From Streptomyces fagopyri (GTDB lineage: Bacteria; Actinomycetota; Actinomycetes; Streptomycetales; Streptomycetaceae), in assembly GCF_009498275.1 (NCBI RefSeq), contig NZ_CP045643.1, positions 6,758,001 through 6,822,000 of the forward strand: DNA of 64,000 bases, read 5' to 3'. This document shows, one piece after another, positions 43,622 through 56,615 of the stretch. Both the position numbers and the translations under genes were made by a program. Every line of letters begins with the position of its first letter. Position 1 is the stretch's first letter. The notes below the pieces were generated by a model that had not been told where the DNA came from, ran no database searches, and worked only from the letters and a program-made list of their open reading frames with translations.

Positions 43622-44833
43622 TCATCCCTCCGGGAGGGCCAGTTCCGTCGCTTCGAGCAGATCGGCGAGTCCGATGAGGTCCGTACCGGTCAGGCGGGGA
43701 AGCGCGCAGCCCGAGAGGATCCGGCAGGCGTCGCGCCAGGTGGCCGGGATGGCGGCACCGCCGCCGAGCGCTCCGGTCAGCGCCCCCGCCAGGGCCGGGG
43801 CGGAGTCGGCGACGCGGGAGAGACAGGCGGCGGCGGGCACCGCCTCCGCGATCCGGCCGCGCGCCGCGGTCGCGAGAGCCAGGGCGACCGGCACGGTCTC
43901 CGCCGCCGCGACGCCGTAGCTGTAGACGTGGTCGACGATCTGGTGCTCCAGGAGGGGGACCAGGGCGAAGGTGCTCTCGCTGTCGCGGGCGAGGCGCAGC
44001 GCGTGGCGTGCGTTGCGGCCGATCTCCGTCTCCTTGGGCAGTTCGGCGAGGGCGGCGTCCGCGCAGGCCTCGACATCGGCTCCGGCGAGGGCGAGCGCGA
44101 GGGCGGCGGCCATGGCGCGGGCGCCGTGCACGCCGTCTCCGTCCTGGGTGTAGCGGGCGTCGAACTCGGCCAGTTCCGCGGCGAGCGGGGCGTCGCCGGG
44201 GTGGGCGATGGCGAGTACGCAGGCGCGGACGCAGGCCGCGTCGTCGAAGTAGTGCGGATTGTCGTGGCCGGTGGCGGGCGGGCGCAGACCGGTGGCGAGG
44301 TTGCCGAGCCCGGCCCGTACGGAGATCCGGGCGCGCAGCGGCAGCAGTGCGGACTCGACCTCCGGGGCGCGCTCGGCGGCCGCGGCGACCTCGCTGGCGA
44401 CGGCGTTCCAGGACAGGTCGATGGACGCCCGCATCCGCCGCGCCCGGCTGAGATCGCCCAGCGCGCCGGCGTCCCCGGCGCGCAGTACGGCCTCGGCCGC
44501 GAACGCCGCCCACTCGGCGTCGTCCGAGGGGCCGAGCCGCAGGGGCTCAGGCGGCTGGTTGAGGGCGATGGGCACCGGCAGGGTCGTCGTCGCGTTCTGT
44601 TCGGCGAACGTGTCCAGTTCCCTGGTCAGCCGCCGTGTCCACTCGGGCATCCGGGCGGCACGGTGCCGGGCCGCGGGCCAGCCGGCGGCGTCGCCGGCGG
44701 CGAGGCCGATCAGGAGGCCCTCGATACGGCGGGGGCGCGGGCCGGGCGCCGGGTCGGCGACGTCCGTGACGAGGACCTCCGGCGCCGAGGCCGCTCCCGC
44801 GCCGTTTTCGTCTCCCACGAGGCCGGGTCTCAC
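43622..44833 (-). CDS. ADP-ribosylglycohydrolase-family protein (copy 2, divergent active site)
   Basis: 403 aa from GTG 44833, overlapping copy 1 by GTGA. The fold is recognisable from IEGLLIGLAAGDAAGWPAAR and ADSAPALAGALTGALGGGAA, but the metal motifs are eroded. The TDDT site reads SDDAEW, and the C-terminal G-R-D-A-D-T motif of the other copies is replaced by RVADSA, losing one Asp ligand. It may bind only one metal, use a different chemistry, or be a non-catalytic partner. The gene itself is intact, with normal codon use, so it appears to be maintained. Confidence 0.78.
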   Translation of the reverse strand: MRPGLVGDENGAGAASAPEVLVTDVADPAPGPRPRRIEGLLIGLAAGDAAGWPAARHRAARMPEWTRRLTRELDTFAEQNATTTLPVPIALNQPPEPLRLGPSDDAEWAAFAAEAVLRAGDAGALGDLSRARRMRASIDLSWNAVASEVAAAAERAPEVESALLPLRARISVRAGLGNLATGLRPPATGHDNPHYFDDAACVRACVLAIAHPGDAPLAAELAEFDARYTQDGDGVHGARAMAAALALALAGADVEACADAALAELPKETEIGRNARHALRLARDSESTFALVPLLEHQIVDHVYSYGVAAAETVPVALALATAARGRIAEAVPAAACLSRVADSAPALAGALTGALGGGAAIPATWRDACRILSGCALPRLTGTDLIGLADLLEATELALPEG

Positions 44834-46155
44834 GGGCGTACCTCCTTGTGGGCGGTGGCGGTGGCGGTGGCGTGGTCGGGGATGGGGGTGTGGCCCGGGG
44901 TGAGGGGGCCGTCGGTGGTGAGGGTGCGGCCCGCGGGGAGGGGACGGTCGGTGGCGACGGCGCGCTCCGGGGCGAGGGCGTGGTCGGCGGCGAGGGCAGG
45001 GTCGGTGATGAGGGCGCGCGGGCCGGTGGCGGCGCCCGGTTCCGTGTGCGGGGTCGCTCTCGCCGGGTCCGGATCGCGTGCGGGCCGTCGCCGCTCACGT
45101 ACGGGGAGACCGCCGTCCGGGCCCCGCTCCCGTGCGGTACCCGAACGCCACTTCCGGTCGTCCCCCGGGGTCAGCAGTTCCGCCACGTCCAGCACGTGGT
45201 GGCCCTCCATCGAGGGGAGGCAACTGCCGCGCGCCGGGCCGATGGCCGCGGCCCAGGCGGCCGGGATCGCCGAGGCGCCCCGGGTCGCCCCGGCCAGCGC
45301 GCCCGCCACCGCGGCCGTGGTGTCGGCGTCGCGGCCCATGTTGACGGCGGTGAGGACGGACTCGGTGAAGTCGCCGTCGGCGGCGGCGTACGCGCCGAAG
45401 GCCAGGGCGACGGCTTCGGGGGCCAGGTCCGTCCAGGGGTAGCCGCCGATGACGACCGCCGAGCGCACCGCGCGTTCGCCGCGGTGCGCGACCGCGATCG
45501 CGCGGCGCAGCGAGCGGGCGGTCCAGGAGTCGTCCGGGATCACCGCGAGCGCGGAGGCGGCCACGGCGATCGTCGAGGCGCCCGCCATCGCCGCCGCGAC
45601 ACCCGCCGCGACCGCCTGGCCGCCGTAGATGCCCTCGCCGTCGTGGCTCACCGAACCGTCGATCGCCACCAGCCGCGCGGCCTCCGCGGGCCGCCCCGCC
45701 GCGAACACGCCGAAGGGGGCCGCGCGCATCGCCAGGCCGTCGCTCCACGCGTGCCGGTGCTGGGCCGAGATGGGGGCCGCCAGTCCACGGCGGAGGTTCT
45801 CCAGGGTGCCGCGCTCGCTGAAGCCGGCGCCGCGGAACGGTCCCTCGTCACGGTCGGCGATCCACTGGTGCCAGGCCGACTCGACGTGCGCCACGGTGAG
45901 CGCCGAGCCGTGCCGGGCCAGCAGGAGTCCGGAGAAGATCGCGTACTCCGTGTCGTCCGTCCCGGCCGGATGCTCGGCGACGTAGCCCGTGATACGGCCC
46001 CACTTCGCGCGGATCTGCGACGGCCGCATGTTCTCGGCGGGCGCGCCCAGCGCGTCCCCGACCGCGAGACCCAGCAGCGCGCCGCGTGCCCGTTCGCGCA
46101 GACCGGTGGCGTCCCCGGGCGCCGGGACGGAGGGGATGCAGGCGATGGAAGCCAT
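44830..46155 (-). CDS. ADP-ribosylglycohydrolase-family protein (copy 1, operon leader)
   Basis: 441 aa from ATG 46155, with GAGAGGAG 9 nt upstream. The ARH fold contains GALLGLAVGDALGAPAENMR, AGTDDTEYAIFSGLLLARH (TDDT site), DGSVSHDGEGIYGGQAVAAG and AVNMGRDADTTAAVAGALAG (DxDT site), all intact. From about residue 345 the protein continues into a low-complexity Pro/Ala/Thr tail of irregular repeats (ALAADHALAPERAVATDRPL and so on) with no fold. First gene of a minus-strand operon of seven genes with overlaps of 1-13 bp or gaps under 10 bp. Confidence 0.86.
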   Translation of the reverse strand: MASIACIPSVPAPGDATGLRERARGALLGLAVGDALGAPAENMRPSQIRAKWGRITGYVAEHPAGTDDTEYAIFSGLLLARHGSALTVAHVESAWHQWIADRDEGPFRGAGFSERGTLENLRRGLAAPISAQHRHAWSDGLAMRAAPFGVFAAGRPAEAARLVAIDGSVSHDGEGIYGGQAVAAGVAAAMAGASTIAVAASALAVIPDDSWTARSLRRAIAVAHRGERAVRSAVVIGGYPWTDLAPEAVALAFGAYAAADGDFTESVLTAVNMGRDADTTAAVAGALAGATRGASAIPAAWAAAIGPARGSCLPSMEGHHVLDVAELLTPGDDRKWRSGTARERGPDGGLPVRERRRPARDPDPARATPHTEPGAATGPRALITDPALAADHALAPERAVATDRPLPAGRTLTTDGPLTPGHTPIPDHATATATAHKEVRP

Positions 46156-46403
46156 TCGGTGCCACTCCTCTCAGGGCCCAGAGCCCTTTGGGGATGTGTC
46201 CCACGGGAGGAGGCGCGCAGAGCCTCGCGCGACCCCGTATTCACCCGGTCGACATCTGTGCAAAGGCATCCACGGATGAGCGGAGAAGGGTAAAGGTGCA
46301 GGTTAGCCCAGCCTTTCCTTGCTGGCGGGCAGGAAATTCCAGGCGTACTTTTGGGGTTGTCGAAAAGTAGAAGTAGTCCAATCACGTGTTCTGGGGGACC
46401 GGT
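46156..46403. promoter_or_regulatory. divergent promoter region, ARH operon / VIT1 gene
   Basis: 248 bp, AT-richer than its surroundings and without a gene. On the minus strand TTGCAC and GAATAC near 46238-46264 could serve the ARH operon. An iron-box-like palindrome lies at 46298-46316 on the VIT1 side. Confidence 0.4.
46298..46316 (+). promoter_or_regulatory. iron-box-like site (DmdR1/IdeR type)
   Basis: GCAGGTTAGCCCAGCCTTT matches the IdeR/DmdR consensus TTAGGTTAGSCTAACCTAA at 14 of 19 positions, including the symmetric AGG..CCT arms. It is 87 bp upstream of a gene for a VIT1-type iron/manganese transporter, which makes the match more credible. Confidence 0.5.
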
Positions 46404-47135
46404 ATGTCCATCATCGAGACCGAAGCCGCACTGCATGAGGCGCACCGGGACAACCACACCCACCGCGATGTGAACGGCGGCTGGCTGCGCCCGGCGGTGT
46501 TCGGCGCGATGGACGGGCTCGTGTCCAACCTCGCCCTGATGACCGGTGTCGCCGGCGGCTCCGTCTCCCACCGGACGATCGTCATCACCGGACTCGTGGG
46601 CCTGGCCGCCGGAGCCTTCTCCATGGCCGCCGGCGAGTACACCTCCGTCGCCTCGCAGCGCGAACTCGTCGAGGCCGAACTCGACGTCGAGCGCCGGGAG
46701 CTGAGGAAGCACCCGAAGGACGAGGAGCGTGAGCTCGCCGCGCTCTACGAGTCCCGCGGAGTGGAGCCCGCGCTGGCCCGCGAGGTCGCCAGTCAGCTGT
46801 CCCGCGACCCCGAGCAGGCCCTGGAGATCCACGCGCGCGAGGAGCTGGGCATAGACCCCGGCGACCTGCCCTCGCCCGCGGTCGCCGCCGTGTCGAGCTT
46901 CGGCTCCTTCGCCCTGGGCGCCCTGCTCCCGCTGCTCCCGTACCTCCTCGGCGCGACCGTCCTGTGGCCCGCCCTGCTGCTCGCGCTGATCGGGCTCTTC
47001 GCGTGCGGCGCGATCGTGGCCCGGGTGACGGCGCGCTCCTGGTGGTACAGCGGAATCCGGCAGCTCGCGCTCGGGGGTGCCGCGGCGGGTGTGACGTACG
47101 TCCTGGGCAGTCTGTTCGGTACCGCCGTAGGATGA
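46404..47135 (+). CDS. VIT1/CCC1 family iron/manganese transporter
   Basis: 243 aa from ATG 46404, with GGGGGAC upstream. Domain order is that of the family: HEAHRDNHTHRDVNGGWLRP at the start; first helices PAVFGAMDGLVSNLALMTGV (conserved Asp-Gly-Leu-Val) and GLVGLAAGAFSMAAGEYTSV (Met/Glu metal path); a charged cytoplasmic metal-binding helical domain (about 90-150, Glu-rich); and three C-terminal helices. These proteins move Fe2+ or Mn2+ out of the cytoplasm, protecting against metal excess. An iron-box-like site upstream suggests control by a DmdR1/IdeR regulator. Confidence 0.9.
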   Translation: MSIIETEAALHEAHRDNHTHRDVNGGWLRPAVFGAMDGLVSNLALMTGVAGGSVSHRTIVITGLVGLAAGAFSMAAGEYTSVASQRELVEAELDVERRELRKHPKDEERELAALYESRGVEPALAREVASQLSRDPEQALEIHAREELGIDPGDLPSPAVAAVSSFGSFALGALLPLLPYLLGATVLWPALLLALIGLFACGAIVARVTARSWWYSGIRQLALGGAAAGVTYVLGSLFGTAVG

Positions 47136-47162
47136 TGTATGGCGGAGCTATGCAAGGGACTG

Positions 47163-47200
47163 CATAAGTAGCCGTTACTCGCTGGTTTCGAATACTTAAC
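47163..47200 (-). promoter_or_regulatory. GlnR-box-like site, three of four half-sites
   Basis: On the minus strand: GTTAA-n6-GAAAC-n6-GTAAC-n6-TTATG. The Streptomyces GlnR consensus is gTnAC-n6-GaAAC-n6-GtnAC-n6-GaAAC; the first three half-sites match 4/5, 5/5 and 5/5 with exact 6-nt spacing. It lies about 340 bp before gltB. Confidence 0.5.
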
Positions 47201-47411
47201 CACTGGGCATGAGCCGTAAGCGCTGCGGGCAATGAGGCCTGCTCCGCACCACCGTGGCGGGCGACGTCGCCTGCCACGCTCCGGCCCACGGACACCGATC
47301 TGTCCGCCTGGGCCCCCTCAACTCCAGCGCCGTGTGCGGTACCCCCCGCCGCGACTCCCGGTGTCCGCATGTTGGAACGCAGTATCCGGTTCCCGGGAAC
47401 CGCTCCATCAT

Positions 47412-47427
47412 GTAACCTGCACGAAAT
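47412..47427 (+). promoter_or_regulatory. second GlnR half-box upstream of gltB
   Basis: GTAAC-CTGCAC-GAAAT, one a-b pair of a GlnR box (5/5 and 4/5) with correct 6-nt spacing, in an AT-rich patch 109 bp before gltB. The rest of the 400-bp gap (47136-47535) shows no gene. Confidence 0.45.
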
Positions 47428-47535
47428 TTTGCATCCCCCCAGCAGAGGGCCAGAGTCGTCCCTCGGCACATGCTCCCCCAGACGCCTTCGAAGCGCTGGG
47501 AGGTGCCCCCAGCCACGACGACGACGGGAGAGCCG

Positions 47536-52129
<4,594 letters not shown>

Positions 52130-52137
<8 letters not shown>

Positions 52138-53590
52138 TCCCAAGGGCTTTCTGAACCACGGCCGCGAGGTCGCCAGGACCCGCCCCGTCGACGAACGCGT
52201 CAAGGACTGGAACGAGGTCTACGTTCCGGGCTCGCTGCTCCCGATCATCTCCAAGCAGGCCGGCCGCTGCATGGACTGCGGCATCCCGTTCTGCCACAAC
52301 GGCTGTCCGCTGGGGAACCTGATCCCCGAGTGGAACGACTACGCCTACCGCGAGGACTGGCAGGCCGCGTCCGAGCGTCTGCACGCCACGAACAACTTCC
52401 CGGAGTTCACGGGCCGGCTGTGCCCCGCCCCGTGCGAGTCGGCGTGTGTGCTCGGCATCAACCAGCCCGCCGTGACCATCAAGAACGTCGAGGTCTCGAT
52501 CATCGACAAGGCGTGGGACAGCGGGTCCGTCGCCCCGCAGATCCCCCAGCGCCTGTCGGGCAAGACCGTCGCGGTCATCGGATCGGGCCCCGCGGGCCTG
52601 GCCGCCGCCCAGCAGCTGACCCGGGCCGGCCACACGGTCGCCGTCTACGAGCGCGCGGACCGCGTCGGCGGCCTGCTGCGCTACGGCATCCCCGAGTTCA
52701 AGATGGAGAAGCGGCACATCAACCGCCGTATCGAGCAGATGCGCGCGGAGGGCACCCGTTTCCGTACGGGCATCGAGATCGGCCGCGACCTCAAGGCGAC
52801 CGACCTGCGCAAGCGGTACGACGCGGTGGTCATCGCCGCCGGTGCCACGACCGCGCGGGACCTGCCGGTGCCCGGCCGCGAACTCAACGGCATCCACCAG
52901 GCCATGGAGTACCTGCCGCTGTCCAACAAGGTCCAGGAGGGCGACTACGTGACGCCCCCGATCACGGCCGAGGGCAAGCACGTGGTGGTCATCGGCGGCG
53001 GCGACACGGGCGCGGACTGCGTGGGCACCGCCCACCGCCAGGGCGCGGCCTCGGTCACGCAGCTGGAGATCATGCCCCGTCCGGGCGAGGAGCGGAACCC
53101 CGGCCAGCCCTGGCCGACGTTCCCCATGCTCTACAAGGTCACCTCCGCGCACGAGGAGGGCGGCGACCGCGTCTACTCGGTCTCCACCACCCACTTCGAG
53201 GGCGACGAGGACGGCAACGTCCAGTGGCTGCACCTCAGCGAGGTCGAGTTCGTCGACGGCAGGCTGAACCAGAAGCCCGGCACGGAGCGCAAGATCCCCG
53301 CCCAGCTGGTCACCCTGGCGATGGGCTTCACCGGCACCGACGTCGAGAACGGCGTCGTCGCCCAGTTCGGCCTGGAACTCGACGCACGCGGCAACATCGC
53401 CCGCGACGCCGACTTCGCGACCAACGTGCCGGGCGTGTACGTTGCCGGTGACGCGGGCCGCGGCCAGTCCCTGATCGTGTGGGCCATCGCGGAGGGCCGC
53501 TCGGCCGCCCGCGGGGTCGACCGTTTCCTGGCGGGGGCCAGCGAGCTGCCGGCCCCGATCCGCCCCACGGACCGTTCCCTGATGGTCTGA
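52130..53590 (+). CDS. gltD: glutamate synthase (NADPH), small subunit
   Basis: 486 aa from ATG 52130, overlapping gltB. It delivers NADPH electrons to GltB. The N-terminal cysteine clusters for two 4Fe-4S centres are [20 protein letters not shown] and [17 protein letters not shown]. Then FAD binding ([20 protein letters not shown]), [25 protein letters not shown] binding ([20 protein letters not shown]) and the terminal FAD motif [20 protein letters not shown]. Full length. A weak hairpin follows the stop. Confidence 0.97.
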
Positions 53591-53611
53591 CGCTCCACCC
53601 CAACAGACGTC

Positions 53612-53629
53612 CCGTACAAAGGCGTACGG
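53612..53629 (+). terminator. weak hairpin after gltD
   Basis: CCGTAC-AAAGGC-GTACGG, 21 bp after the stop. Short stem, no T-run. Confidence 0.4.
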
Positions 53630-53665
53630 AACTGAACGCGGCGCCTGCCTTGTCCCCGACCGGAC

Positions 53666-53747
53666 TGTGGTGGGCGCCGTGGTGCGTCCCGGCTCGACCG
53701 GCGTGACGTGGGCGCCGTGGCGCGTCCCGGAGTGTGGTGGGCGCCGT
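53666..53747. repeat. three-copy direct repeat downstream of gltD
   Basis: GTGGGCGCCGT core three times, within TGTGGTGGGCGCCGT (53666), GACGTGGGCGCCGT (about 53705) and TGTGGTGGGCGCCGT (about 53733). The first two are followed by GG.GCGTCCCGG. It fills the 178-bp gap between the convergent gltD and chitosanase genes. Confidence 0.7.
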
Positions 53748-53768
53748 CCTGCCCGCCGCCCGGACCGG

Positions 53769-54614
53769 CTACCGCGCCACCCGGTACGTCTCCCCGTACA
53801 CCTTCCACTCCAGCGGCGTGTCCAGACCGAGGTTGCCGTCGTACAGGAACCTCCGCTGGGCCGTGTCGATGCGGGACGTGTCGTGGTGGGCGCTCTCGGA
53901 CTTCATGGCGGCGCGGCGGATGTCCAGGAAGATGTCGAGGTAGGCCGTCTCGGAGCCACCCTCGGCCGGGGTGTCGGCCTCGGCCATGGCGCGTCGGCGC
54001 AGCCCGTAGAAGCCGTCGGGACCGGTGCCCGGGCCGTGCATGACCATGGCGTCGTAGTAGACGAACTGCCCGAGCGTGCCCAGGCCGTCCAGCTCGGCGC
54101 GACGCACCACCGGGTCGAAGTAGACCTCGTCGCGCTCGGTGTCCTGGGCCTCCCGGAAGGCGGCCACCGCGGCCTCCTCGCGCCAGGCCGCGGGGAAACC
54201 CGGGTCGAGCCCCTCGTGGGAGTCGGTGCCGTCGACCCTGCGCAGCGCGGGCAGATAGCGGGCGAGGCCGTTGTCCGGGTGGTCCTTCGTGTAACGCTCG
54301 ACCAGCGAGAGCAGGTCGTGGGTGCCGGTGCAGAAACCGATGAGACCCGCCGTGTAACCCTGCCCGTCGCCGATGTCCTCGATGTAGCCGTACGCGCTGC
54401 GCCAGTCCAGCGTGGAGTTCTCGGCGCTCGCCACGATCTTCTGGGCGAGCTCCTTCTTGTCCGGCGCGGCGAGTCCGGCGCCTCCCGGCCGTCCGGCGCC
54501 CTGCCGGACCGCGGACCCGGCCGCCTCCGAGCCCGCGGACCCGGGCACGAAGAAGCAGACCGCCGCCGCGGCCAGGGCAAGGACCGCGAGCAGAAGGAGA
54601 CGTACGCGTTTCAT
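53769..54614 (-). CDS. secreted chitosanase, GH46 family
   Basis: 281 aa from ATG 54614. Signal peptide KRVRLLLLAVLALAAAAVCF with cleavage after about residue 30, then an Ala/Gly-rich linker and a GH46 domain. QKIVASAENSTLDWRSAYGY carries the general-acid Glu and YIEDIGDGQGYTAGLIGFCT the second catalytic Asp. FDPVVRRAELDGLGTLGQFVYYDAMVMHGPG and AMKSESAHHDTSRIDTAQRRFL are also typical of Streptomyces chitosanases. It endo-hydrolyses beta-1,4-glucosamine chains outside the cell. The start is preceded by TACGCT-GGGGGC, so either a leaderless start or a G-rich ribosome-binding site. Alternative start at 54644 is unlikely. Confidence 0.92.
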   Translation of the reverse strand: MKRVRLLLLAVLALAAAAVCFFVPGSAGSEAAGSAVRQGAGRPGGAGLAAPDKKELAQKIVASAENSTLDWRSAYGYIEDIGDGQGYTAGLIGFCTGTHDLLSLVERYTKDHPDNGLARYLPALRRVDGTDSHEGLDPGFPAAWREEAAVAAFREAQDTERDEVYFDPVVRRAELDGLGTLGQFVYYDAMVMHGPGTGPDGFYGLRRRAMAEADTPAEGGSETAYLDIFLDIRRAAMKSESAHHDTSRIDTAQRRFLYDGNLGLDTPLEWKVYGETYRVAR

Positions 54615-54687
54615 GCCCCCAGCGTAGAACCGGCGCGGGCGCACCCGGCCCGGTGCCGCGACAGGCGGTGTGCGCCCCGTCGCGTCG

Positions 54688-55653
54688 CTAGGCCGCTCCG
54701 TTCCTCAGTGCGGAGACCTTTCCGGCGGCCAGTACCACCAGCAGCACCAACAGCCCGGCGCACACGGCGCCTTGGACGAGGGCCCGGCGGCCGTCACGGG
54801 GTGCGTACGCGTAGGCGAGAGTCACCGCGACACCGGTCAGCAGCCCGCCGAGGTGGCTCTCCCAGGAGGTGTACGCGGCGGAGATCACCAGCCAGAGCAG
54901 CAGGCCCGCCAGGAGTCGGTTGACGGCGTTCATGTCCGCGCCCAGGCGACGGGCCATGACGTAGTACGCGGCACCCAGTCCGAAGACCGCGCCCGACGCG
55001 CCGAGCGTGGCCTCGTCCGGCGCGAGCAGCAGCACCAGCACGGAACCGCCGAGCGCCGACAGCAGGTACAGGGCGATGTAACGGACCCTGCCGAGCTGGG
55101 CCTCCACCACCCGGCCCAGGTTCCACAGCGAGACCATGTTCATCACGATGTGCAGGATCCCGAACGTGCCCTCGGTGGGCGGCAGATGGAGGAACGCGCC
55201 GGTCAGCATCCGGTACCACTCCCCGTCGACCACGCCTTCCGGGTGGAAGTCCGCGAAGTGGTGTGCCGCCCAGAGGTAGTGCCCGCCGTCCGGTCCCGCC
55301 AGCCCCGCGCCCAGCATCTGGAAACGGTCCACGATCGCCGGGCGCACCACTTCGCCCAGGTAGGCCAGCACGTTCAGCGCGATCAGGACGTACGTCACCA
55401 CGGGCGTCGTCGAGATCCGGCCGCCGAACGCCGTGCGGGCCTGCCGGACGGACCGGGAGCCCTCCTTCACGCACTCCACGCACTGGTGGCCGACGGCCGC
55501 CTCGCGCATGCAGGCGGGGCAGATGTAACGGTCGCACCGGGTGCAGCGCACATGCGACTCCACCTTGGGGTGGCGGTAGCAGGTGGTGACGGCGGGCTCG
55601 ACGGGGCCGTCCTGCTCGACGGGTCCGGTGGACTGGGGGGACTCGGATTCCAC
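54688..55653 (-). CDS. rhomboid intramembrane serine protease with N-terminal zinc finger
   Basis: 321 aa from GTG 55653, with AAGGAG 6 nt upstream. Residues about 22-66 form a B-box-like Zn module (TCYRHPKVESHVRCTRCDRY, ICPACMREAAVGHQCVECV). The rhomboid core of six or seven helices follows, with HIVMNMVSLWNLGRVVE, the catalytic Ser in LGASGAVFGLGAAYYVM and the catalytic His in TSWESHLGGLLTGVAV. This layout is common in actinobacterial rhomboids. Substrates are unknown. It lies upstream of the chitosanase gene on the same strand. Confidence 0.92.
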   Translation of the reverse strand: MESESPQSTGPVEQDGPVEPAVTTCYRHPKVESHVRCTRCDRYICPACMREAAVGHQCVECVKEGSRSVRQARTAFGGRISTTPVVTYVLIALNVLAYLGEVVRPAIVDRFQMLGAGLAGPDGGHYLWAAHHFADFHPEGVVDGEWYRMLTGAFLHLPPTEGTFGILHIVMNMVSLWNLGRVVEAQLGRVRYIALYLLSALGGSVLVLLLAPDEATLGASGAVFGLGAAYYVMARRLGADMNAVNRLLAGLLLWLVISAAYTSWESHLGGLLTGVAVTLAYAYAPRDGRRALVQGAVCAGLLVLLVVLAAGKVSALRNGAA

Positions 55654-55895
55654 GGCCGGCTCCTTGGCGGTACGGACATGCGGAGGGGAACGGTGAGCCG
55701 GTGGGGTCGGCGGCGAACAAAATAGCGAACACAGGTGTACGGGCGGGACGGCAGGGGGCTGTCTTGGTGCCGTAATCTCGGCACTCCCGCCCAGCTCATC
55801 GCGCCGGAGCCGCGCCGAAGCCGTACCGGCGCCGTACCGAGGCCGGGTGCGAGCCGTGCCGAGGCCACGCCGAAGCAGTACCGAAGGGAGCCCGT

Positions 55896-56615
55896 ATGCC
55901 CGGGATCAGTCTCAGCAAGGTGGAGGAGACCGCGCCCGCGCTGGTCAGCCTGTACAAGACCGCCGGCGCCTCCCTCGCCCGGCACGGGCTGGACGGGCAA
56001 CGGGCCGCGGTGTACCTGGTGGTCGACTACTCCGGGTCGATGAAGCCGTACTACGCCGACGGCAGCGTGCAGGCGCTCGCGGACCGGGTGCTCGGGCTGT
56101 CGGCGCACCTCGACGACGACGGCACCGTTCCGGTGGTCTTCTTCTCCACGGACATCGACGCGGTCACCGACATCGCGCTCGGCGACCACCAGGGGCGGGT
56201 GGAGCGGATCGTGGCCGGGCTCGGGCACATGGGCAGGACCAGTTACCACCTGGCCATGGACGCGGTCATCGACCACTACCTCGACAGCGGCTCCAAGGAT
56301 CCCGCGCTCGTGGTCTTCCAGACGGACGGCGGGCCGGTCAACAAGCTCGCCGCCGAACGGTACTTGTGCAAGGCGGCCGGGCTTCCGCTGTTCTGGCAGT
56401 TCATAGGGTTCGGCGACCCGGACAGCAAGCAGTTCGACTTCCTGCGCAGGCTCGACGAGTTGGCCGTCCCGCAGAAGCGGGTGGTCGACAACGCCGGTTT
56501 CTTCCACGCCGGTTCGGATCCCCTGGAACTGGGCGACGAGGAGCTCTACGACCGGATCGTCGGTGAGTTCCCGCACTGGCTGGCGGCGGCGCGGGCCCGC
56601 GGGATCGTGCGGTGA
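55896..56615 (+). CDS. TerF-like von Willebrand factor A domain protein
   Basis: 239 aa from ATG 55896, with AAGGGAG upstream. Starts PGISLSKVEETAPALVSLYK, as in TerD/TerF-type tellurium-resistance-associated proteins. Then the vWA domain with MIDAS residues in YLVVDYSGSMKPYYADGS (DxSxS), the Thr in GRTSYHLAMDAV and VVFQTDGGPVNK, ending FFHAGSDPLELGDEELYDRI. Predicted cytoplasmic, metal-dependent protein binding. No other ter genes are near. It overlaps the HutD-like gene by GTGA, so the two are co-translated. The 242-bp region upstream holds imperfect GCCGTACCGAGGCC-type repeats. Confidence 0.87.
   Translation: MPGISLSKVEETAPALVSLYKTAGASLARHGLDGQRAAVYLVVDYSGSMKPYYADGSVQALADRVLGLSAHLDDDGTVPVVFFSTDIDAVTDIALGDHQGRVERIVAGLGHMGRTSYHLAMDAVIDHYLDSGSKDPALVVFQTDGGPVNKLAAERYLCKAAGLPLFWQFIGFGDPDSKQFDFLRRLDELAVPQKRVVDNAGFFHAGSDPLELGDEELYDRIVGEFPHWLAAARARGIVR

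Noticed and set aside
55715..55745. PHO-box-like repeats (GTACACC, GTTCGC, GTTCGCC) before the rhomboid gene
   Set aside because: Spacing is 10 and 12 nt rather than the regular 11 nt of Streptomyces PHO boxes, and the words differ from GTTCACC.
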